From Cyclobacteriaceae bacterium (lineage in GTDB: Bacteria > Bacteroidota > Bacteroidia > Cytophagales > Cyclobacteriaceae): 6,577 nt of DNA. Positions 1-4,569 of the stretch are shown in pieces. The DNA lies in contig CP058703.1 in the NCBI GenBank assembly GCA_013414665.1, positions 195,847 through 202,423 on the forward strand. The letters run 5' to 3'. Position 1 is the first letter of the stretch, and the number at the start of each line of letters is the position of its first letter. Below the pieces are notes generated by a model. The model saw only the letters and a program-made list of their open reading frames with translations, had not been told where the DNA came from and made no database searches. The position numbers and the translations under genes were made by a program.

Positions 1-492
1 TAAATATGCTACAACTACGTCACCTGGTTCTAAGCTTCTTATTGGGTCGCTAAATTGTTTCCCTTGTCCAGCGGTCATGAACCCATATTTTTTACAGTCG
101 TCCCAATGTCGGTGTGGTCCTTCTCCAACGTTCACGTAATAAATTTCATTTCTAAAGTCGAACCCTTGTAGTTCTCTGTAAATCGTGTTGTGAGGTCGGA
201 ATTTGTCCGCGAAATGTCCCGTTGACTTGTTGGTCAAAGTTTTTCCCAGTTTCCAAATCAAAGTCTTTTCAATTAAGAAAGCTTCTTTCTCAGTCAAGTC
301 TCTTACAATAACTCTAATGATTGGTTTTAGTCCAGCGTTTTTAATCTCTCTTATTCTTTTCGCTTTCTCGGAGTCACTCTCGTCATTTAGGTGTGCGTCT
401 TTACGATTTCCTTTCCCTTTACCGTAATAAAACTCCTCAAAGTTTCTCGGGTCAATGTAAACGTAAACGTAGTAGTCGTTTTTGTCGGTCAT
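1..492 (-). CDS. GIY-YIG nuclease family protein, 3' end cut off by window edge
   Basis: A frame of 164 codons is open from the ATG at 492 to the window edge, with no stop, so the C-terminus is missing. Residues 7-30 form a GIY-YIG type core: YVYVYIDP followed by FYYGKGKGNR, with Tyr10 and Tyr23 in the signature positions and Arg30 in the usual basic position. The helix EAFLIEKTLI carries Glu75, the expected metal-binding residue, and Asn88 matches the conserved Asn after it. The K-G-K-G-N-R form resembles the LEM-3-like branch of GIY-YIG nucleases. From about residue 118 a second module begins (NVGEGPHRHWDDCKKYGFMTAG, then PGDVVVAYL). I have seen this pattern beside nuclease domains but cannot name it securely. 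The family cuts DNA; the target here is unknown. No good Shine-Dalgarno site precedes the ATG. The gene starts 20 bases after repeat copy 1, so it may be the first gene of another cassette-like unit. Confidence 0.85.
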   Translation of the reverse strand, partial: MTDKNDYYVYVYIDPRNFEEFYYGKGKGNRKDAHLNDESDSEKAKRIREIKNAGLKPIIRVIVRDLTEKEAFLIEKTLIWKLGKTLTNKSTGHFADKFRPHNTIYRELQGFDFRNEIYYVNVGEGPHRHWDDCKKYGFMTAGQGKQFSDPIRSLEPGDVVVAYL

Positions 493-512
493 TAGTAGTC
501 TGTACTTTTTTA

Positions 513-687
513 GGCGGTTGCTGCCAACGTTTGGCTATTTGCAGTTGCGGGCATAGGAGGCTTTAAAAATGGAGCGCAGCGAAATGTTAAAGCCGACCTG
601 CTGTAAAATTGTCCCCGTGACCGAACTACATTGTGACACATAAACTTTAATTTAACACCAAACCCCGCAATTGCAAATAGCTGCTGT
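513..687 (-). repeat. Structured attC-like repeat, copy 1, main part (split by intron)
   Basis: This is the larger part of a repeat of about 188 bases; the remaining 13 bases lie at 2545-2557 beyond the intron. The outer arms 534-551 (GCTATTTGCAGTTGCGGG) and 664-681 (CCCGCAATTGCAAATAGC) pair along 18 positions with one G-T pair. An inner hairpin has a perfect 8-bp stem, GGCTTTAA (559-566) and TTAAAGCC (587-594), around a 20-base loop containing ATGGAGCGCAGCG. Read on the minus strand, the copy ends with AAACGTTGGC near 530-521. Copy 2 at 4228-4413 has the same layout, nearly the same inner loop, and different but equally complementary arms. The strand given follows the neighbouring genes. An integron attC-like role is inferred from shape and position. 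A transcribed structured RNA or an IS200/IS605-like palindromic element are alternatives. Confidence 0.75.
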
Positions 688-1187
688 GTGTGCCCAGCAT
701 GGCACAACTGTTTTCCAGACGGGAAAATAGTTTGATTATCCCAAGGGTGCAAGTCCCTGATGTGCGAATCCTAAAAGCACATAGCAAGCTGCAAGGTTGT
801 AAGGAGTGATCCTTGAACTGAAGGAAGCAGGACTGCAAAAGTCTGTACTGAAGAACATGAACCACATACAGAGGCATGCCACTTCGGGTGAGTGAGCACA
901 TCATCACGAAGCCTGTTGGTGCAAAAGAGGTGGTATGTAGATGTGGCAGAGATAGACGGAAGGATAAGTGTCTTACCTGGGGAGGTCTCCTGATGTCGTG
1001 TACATCAAGGAGAAGTCAGCAGACGCCATAGTAGTTGATAGGAACGAGCCCCGCTATATGGGGAGGACTCACACATCAATGAAGGGCAGAACGTTAAGTT
1101 GTTCCAAATGCTGTAAGGAGTAACCATTATATAGTTATAGCCTTACGATAAGCGGAACAAGAGAAACAAAGAGTAGTATAAAAGAAG
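688..1187 (+). ncRNA. Group II intron 5' ribozyme region (domains I-III and start of IV)
   Basis: This 500-base stretch has no convincing gene and forms the catalytic RNA scaffold of the intron. It opens with GTGTGCCCAGC and contains GGGTGCAAGTCCCTGA (745-760), a segment typical of domain I in this intron type. The stretch AAGTCAGCAGACGCCATAG (about 1012-1030) is where the exon-binding site 1 loop is expected. There, CAGCAG can pair with CTGCTG in the 5' exon just before the insertion point, although the pairing is not perfectly flush with a start at 688. I did not attempt a full fold, so domain borders inside it are not given. Confidence 0.75.
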
Positions 1188-2499
1188 ATGATTGAGAGGG
1201 TTATTAGCAGAAAGAACATGCACAAAGCATATCGTCAGGTCGTGTCGAACGGAGGTTCGGCAGGCGTAGATGGTATGACAGTCACAGCATTGCGTCAACA
1301 CTTGAATAAAAACAGAGACGCGATAGCGACCGCGGTATGTAACGGACGCTACTTACCGCAATCCATCTTAGGGGTAGCGATACCCAAAGAGAATGGCAAG
1401 ACCCGACTGCTGGGAATTCCCACGGTAACCGACCGCATGTTACAACAAGCGGTCAGTCAGGTTATCGCGCCAAAATTCGAGACAGAGTTCACAGCAAACA
1501 GCTACGGCTTCCGTCCCAATCGTAATGCGCATCAGGCGGTGCAACAAGCCCATCAAAACATCCATGCAGGATATGTTCACATTGTTGACATAGACCTAAA
1601 GAACTTCTTCGATGAAGTAGATCATGTGATCTTGCTGGAACTTGTGTACAGCAAAGTGAAATGCCCGTTGACGTTACGCCTTATCCGTAAATGGCTACGC
1701 GCCCCGATAAAGATTGACGGGCGATTAGTCAAACGGAGAAAAGGCGTTCCACAGGGCAGCCCGTTGAGCCCGCTGCTGTCCAACATCTTACTCCACGAGT
1801 TAGATAAAGAATTGGAAAAACAAGGGCACCGGTATGTGCGGTATGCCGATGACTTTAGTGTTTATACGAAAAGTAGAAACACAGCCCGCAAAGTTGGCAA
1901 CAGCATTTTTCTGTTTTTGAAAACAAGTTGAAGCTGTCCATAAACCGGAAAAGAGCGGCATACGCAAACCTGTTCAATTCAACATACTGGGTTATCAGTT
2001 TGTGCCCACGTATGAAAAAGGCGTCAAAGGCAAATACCAACTGGTGGTTGCAGACAAGAGTTGGGCGAAGCTAAAGCGCAGCTTAAAACACATCACGAAG
2101 AAAACGGCAGCCCGTACGTTCGATGAGCGCATCACCAACCTGAAAGAGATTCACCGGGGTTGGATCAACTATTTCCGCATGGGAAATATACAGAGCAAAC
2201 TCAAAGAACTCGACAGTTGGTGCGCCATAGACTAAGGTACTGCATTTGGGCAGACTGGAAGAAAGCCGACCGGAGGAAGAAAACTTCATTCGGCTCGGAG
2301 TTAATGCCCGACAGGCGTAGCGTGGAGCAGAACACGAATGGGAGGATGGGCAGTAGCCCAAAGCCCCATTATGCGAACCACCATTACACTGCAACGCCTT
2401 GCAAAACGAGGGTACGAATCTATGCTTACCTACTACTCCACAGTAGCTCCACAACTTAATGAACCGCTGTATACGAGGCCCGTACGTACAGTGGTGTGA
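1188..2499 (+). pseudogene. ltrA: Group II intron reverse transcriptase/maturase, five frame breaks
   Basis: The protein would reverse-transcribe the intron and help it splice and move. The first open stretch, 1188-1931, gives 247 residues: GGSAGVDGMT and TRLLGIPTVTDRMLQQA near the N-terminus, VDIDLKNFFDEVDH with Asp134 and Asp136, VPQGSPLSPLLSNILL, and the catalytic YADD at 219-222. Reading continues after apparent single-base losses near 1914-1918 (T run), 1947-1952 (GG/A run), 2219-2220 (GG), 2280-2283 (A run) and 2319-2320. Later pieces read NILGYQFVPTYEKG, ERITNLKEIHRGWINYFRMG (maturase X region), RLRYCIWADWKK, and RTTITLQRLAKRGYES, ending YTRPVRTVV at the TGA of 2497-2499, inside domain V. 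Restoring five bases gives about 438 residues, a normal length. No HNH endonuclease is visible. The breaks could be real decay or sequencing error; as written, the protein is not made. Confidence 0.85.
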
Positions 2500-2544
2500 G
2501 AGGCGCACCTCGTCAGTTACAACTGGCGAGGCCGCCTACTCGAT
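2461..2544 (+). ncRNA. Group II intron domains V and VI
   Basis: Domain V is seen as CCGCTGTA (2464-2471) pairing with TACAGTGG (2487-2494) around an inner TAC/GTA stem. This is the highly conserved hairpin that carries the catalytic centre. Domain VI follows as a long hairpin, CCTCGTCAGTT pairing with AACTGGCGAGG (one G-T pair), with an outer GGCG/CGCC stem. A2538 is the likely branch-point adenosine, a few bases before the 3' end at T2544. The last codons of the maturase gene overlap domain V. Confidence 0.85.
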
Positions 2545-2557
2545 TAGCGCCTGTGCC
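2545..2557 (-). repeat. Structured attC-like repeat, copy 1, terminal part beyond the intron
   Basis: The sequence TAGCGCCTGTGCC completes copy 1 once the intron is removed. Joined to base 687 it gives GCTGTTAGCGCC, which on the minus strand reads GGCGCTAACAGC. This corresponds to the GTGCATAACA start of copy 2 (minus strand around 4404-4397). The flanking GGCACA is also shared with copy 2, which has GGCACATGTGC there. The stop codon of gene C lies 4 bases away. Confidence 0.6.
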
Positions 2558-2561
2558 ATAT

Positions 2562-2776
2562 TCAAGTTCTTTTATCAACCACCATTATATCATAGTCTAA
2601 AATGTTTGAAAATATTTTAATTGAAGTCTGCTTGTCTAATGAGTTTCCGTTTTCATTACTTGCTCAACTAAAGATTCATTATCGAAATCACCAGAAATTC
2701 CACTAAGTGTTTTTGCTTTCCAATTGTTTCCTGTCCTGTATGCTTCACTTACAACAAAGGAATTGTCAGCAATCAT
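2562..2776 (-). CDS. Small protein of unknown function (gene C), with one frame break
   Basis: From the ATG at 2776 the frame gives 46 residues (MIADNSFVVSEAYRTGNN to VMKTETH) and stops at 2636. A second frame takes over without a gap and reads SNENGNSLDKQTSIKIFSNI, then LDYDIMVVDKRT, stopping at 2562. One lost A near 2655-2660 would explain the switch. The restored protein would be about 71 residues (EQSNENGNS across the break). I do not recognise a family and see no signal peptide or membrane segment. It starts 22 bases after the stop of gene B. The frame is open for several codons upstream of the ATG (ILINKPNQSSGKM), so it may instead be the C-terminal part of gene B. Its stop lies 4 bases before repeat copy 1. 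Confidence 0.45.
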
Positions 2777-2798
2777 TTTACCAGACGATTGATTTGGT

Positions 2799-3596
2799 TT
2801 ATTTATCAGTATTCGACTCTAATCTATTTTTGATTACATATACGTAATAATGTTTGTGGTCTAGGTCATAGAAGACCACTCTTTTAAAATCATAGTCAAT
2901 GGTTATGTCTCCATGCTCAGTGCTATAAATGCATTGCCTACCCTCATTATCTAATTTTTCATTCAAAAAGTTTCTAATCTTGTAATTGAAGTCCTCTACG
3001 TTTTTGAACAAAATGAAATCATTTCTCAATATAATCTGCCCATTCTTGGTACTTTTTATGACATAACTATTTGCAATCAACTCATACTCTTGGATTATGC
3101 AAGAGTATTCACCATAATAGTCCTTAAGAATATCACTAAACGCTTTAGTCTCTATACTTCTTTTATTATCGACTTGAGAATTTTTGGAGGAACTCATGAT
3201 AGAATTATCTTCAAAAGAGCGACTTTGCTTAATAATCTCATTGTATGATCTGTAGTAGTATGATTCAATTTTGCTGAAATTTGAACGTATTGAATTGAAC
3301 TGGTAATCATCTGCGTAGTCGATTGCTCTAATGCCATTTACATAATCGACAGTCATTTTCCAATACTTACTCCTTATTGAATTCGCGTCATAATTACTGG
3401 GTAATGCTTCCTTGCTAAATAGAGTCTTTGCTAATTCACCTAATTGATTTATTCTTTCTTGAATCCAATCCTTTCGTGTGTCATATTTCTTTTGCTTCAT
3501 CATTCCAACAGCTACCATAACGTCAATTGGGTTTTGTTGGATGTAATCATTAAATTTTGTTATTTGATAGTTCATATTGGCGTCCGAATTTTTCAA
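2799..3596 (-). CDS. Hypothetical protein (gene B, main C-terminal part)
   Basis: The open frame gives 265 residues from a TTG at 3596, or 258 from the first ATG at 3575. I do not recognise a family. The start region NMNYQITKFNDYIQQNPIDV is followed by a predicted helical part with MMKQKKYDTRKDWIQERINQ. A polar Ser- and Asn-rich stretch sits near the middle (SFEDNSIMSSSKNSQVDNK). The C-terminal part looks beta-rich (VVFYDLDHKHYYVYVIKNRL). No catalytic motif stands out. A GGAG lies 10 bases before the TTG, but the frame is also open upstream (DLKRSNDALKNSDANM). The preceding gene ends exactly where this frame begins, one base out of phase. The two are probably one gene of about 353 residues with a lost base, in which case this is the body of a secreted protein. 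Confidence 0.6.
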   Translation of the reverse strand: MKNSDANMNYQITKFNDYIQQNPIDVMVAVGMMKQKKYDTRKDWIQERINQLGELAKTLFSKEALPSNYDANSIRSKYWKMTVDYVNGIRAIDYADDYQFNSIRSNFSKIESYYYRSYNEIIKQSRSFEDNSIMSSSKNSQVDNKRSIETKAFSDILKDYYGEYSCIIQEYELIANSYVIKSTKNGQIILRNDFILFKNVEDFNYKIRNFLNEKLDNEGRQCIYSTEHGDITIDYDFKRVVFYDLDHKHYYVYVIKNRLESNTDK

Positions 3597-3859
3597 CGCG
3601 TCATTACTCCTTTTAAGGTCAAGGCCAATTGGAACCCACGATTATATCCTTGAGTATAATTCTCTCTGTCCTCATTTAATCTTGGAAGAGGCGCTTCGGG
3701 TGTCATGGGATAAAAGCAGTCTACTGTTTTACTGTTATAACAATAGCCCTCTTTGAACCCGATTTCAAAACCTTTGGCGTAGTTTGACTTTAATTGTGCA
3801 AAACCGACAATGGAGATTAACGATAGAAATAGGAAAGTATTTGTCACAATTAATTTCAT
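3593..3859 (-). CDS. Secreted hypothetical protein (gene B, N-terminal part with signal peptide)
   Basis: The frame from the ATG at 3859 encodes 88 residues. Residues 1-21 form a Sec signal peptide (MKLIVTNTFLFLSLISIVGFA), with likely cleavage after GFA and before QLK. The mature part has two related segments: NYAKGFEIGFKEGYCYN and ENYTQGYNRGFQLALTL. Each is a Gly- and aromatic-rich Y-x-x-G-F/Y pattern, separated by a Pro-rich linker with two Cys (Cys at CYN and DCF). I have seen this arrangement in uncharacterised Bacteroidota secreted proteins, but it has no known function. Stop and next frame overlap as TTGA at 3596-3593. The next frame is shifted as expected from one missing base, and the fused reading would be QLAL-DLKRSNDALKNS. 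It starts 11 bases after the extended end of gene A. Confidence 0.65.
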   Translation of the reverse strand: MKLIVTNTFLFLSLISIVGFAQLKSNYAKGFEIGFKEGYCYNSKTVDCFYPMTPEAPLPRLNEDRENYTQGYNRGFQLALTLKGVMTR

Positions 3860-3870
3860 GCATTAATGAT

Positions 3871-4187
3871 TTAATCGATCTTACTACTTACGAGTCCAAT
3901 AAATTGATGTCTTTTGGGAAGTGAGTATTTTAATTTTTCATAATCAAAATTTATAATTTGTCTATCGCTTTGATTTTTTCCAAAACCACAATTAAGTTGT
4001 AGAAATTCATAATATCAGCTTCGATTTTGATTTCAAGTCCAAAAGTAGTCTGAATTACATCATAATTAATTGGAGTTCCATCATTTATGATTACAAAGTC
4101 TTTTCCAAAGCTGAATGTGTCATTTGTAACCTCTAAAGTAAATGGTGAAAAGTGAATAAGTTTATCAATTAGTTCAGATGGTGTCAT
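3871..4187 (-). CDS. Small hypothetical protein (gene A), C-terminus probably frameshifted
   Basis: The ATG at 4187 is preceded by AAGGA with very short spacing. The unbroken frame gives 78 residues and stops at 3951 (starting MTPSELIDKLIHFSPFTLEV, ending EKIKAIDKL). The -1 frame then continues as INFDYEKLKYSLPKRHQF and IGLVSSKID, stopping at 3871. One lost A in the AAA of GACAAATT near 3962-3967, or in the longer A run just before it, would give one protein of about 105 residues. The extension turns a 91-base gap to the next gene into 11 bases, which supports it. The composition suggests a small soluble alpha/beta protein; I recognise no family or motif. It is the first gene after repeat copy 2 and probably heads an A-B-C transcription unit. 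Confidence 0.6.
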
Positions 4188-4227
4188 TTGTCCTTATTTT
4201 TTGTTTGTGGAACCAAATCTGTCCGAG

Positions 4228-4413
4228 GGCATTGGCGCTAACGTTTGTGCTTGTGCAGTGCAGGGTATAGGAGCGCTAAAAATGGAGCGCAGCGGAATGT
4301 TTAGCGCGACCTACACGTCACTGTCAACCGTGACCAAACGTAATTTGAAAACTAATTTCAAAATAAACACTAAGCCCCTGCATTGTACAAGCATTTTGTT
4401 ATGCACATGTGCC
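4228..4413 (-). repeat. Structured attC-like repeat, copy 2 (intact)
   Basis: The outer arms TGCTTGTGCAGTGCAGGG (4248-4265) and CCCTGCATTGTACAAGCA (4376-4393) pair over 18 positions, with two G-T pairs. The inner hairpin has a perfect 8-bp stem, GCGCTAAA (4273-4280) and TTTAGCGC (4300-4307), around a 19-base loop AATGGAGCGCAGCGGAATG. Read on the minus strand, the element starts GGCACATGTGCATAAC and ends CAAACGTTAGCGCC, the two ends being partly complementary. Compared with copy 1, the loop, the CCGTGACC segment and the AACAC-AA-CCCC segment are shared, while stems differ with compensating changes. The protease gene ends 156 bases before it and gene A starts 40 bases after it. The strand given is that of the neighbouring genes. 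Confidence 0.75.
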
Positions 4414-4569
4414 GCAGTCACAGTTGCCAGCAGCACGGATGCCAAAGCTTTGGATGAGGGTTGCAGTTGCGCGGCTTTGACATTGGTGCTGCGATTCGAA
4501 GCTTTACTCTCCACCAATAATAAAATCAATTTGCTAGTAGTTTATCAGAACTAACATTCCGTCCAATCT
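4414..4569. other. Intergenic spacer with palindromes after the protease gene
   Basis: I see no convincing gene here. It holds a perfect 12-base palindrome CCAAAGCTTTGG (4442-4453). An inverted repeat ATTGGTG (4482-4488) and CACCAAT (4512-4518) encloses 23 bases that include TTCGAA. Neither is followed by a run of T on the minus strand, so neither is a good terminator for the protease gene. The palindrome GCACATGTGC (4403-4412) lies just across the border, inside repeat copy 2. Confidence 0.4.

Larger units (their letters stand above)
688..2544 (+). mobile_element. Group II intron with maturase/reverse transcriptase gene
   Basis: The element begins with GTGTGCCCAGC, fitting the GUGYG 5' rule of group II introns. 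It carries about 500 bases of ribozyme sequence (domains I-III), then a maturase/reverse transcriptase gene, then domains V and VI, and ends in CTACTCGAT, fitting the 3' AY rule. The 5' boundary is uncertain by two bases because GTGTG also occurs at 686. Position 688 is preferred because joining 687 to 2545 gives GTTAGCGCC, which matches the core of repeat copy 2. The intron looks clearly less AT-rich than the genes on either side, which suggests recent arrival. Neither the 5' end nor domain V resembles class C introns. I did not fix the exact class. It sits between minus-strand genes and interrupts repeat copy 1, not a coding sequence. Confidence 0.9.

Noticed and set aside
203..427. Plus-strand open frame of 74 codons
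   Set aside because: It lies opposite the GIY-YIG gene, whose motifs are clear. The translation has no recognisable pattern.
559..594. Inner hairpin of the repeat as a Rho-independent terminator
   Set aside because: No T run follows on either strand, and the conserved loop and larger outer stem do not suit a simple terminator.
686..690. Intron 5' end at 686 instead of 688
   Set aside because: GTGTG fits at both, and EBS1 pairing with CTGCT slightly favours 686. But 688 gives GTGTGCCCAGC and restores the repeat core. Two-base uncertainty remains.
510..907. Minus-strand open frames across the repeat and intron 5' end
   Set aside because: They cross repeat copy 1 and ribozyme sequence, which are explained by structure and not by coding.
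2083..2508. Minus-strand open frame of 141 codons
   Set aside because: It is antisense to the maturase C-terminus, whose sense pieces carry family motifs.
4201..4554. Plus-strand open frame of 117 codons, and a minus-strand one at 4311-4529
   Set aside because: Both run through repeat copy 2, whose pairing explains the sequence. The translations look like structural-repeat noise.
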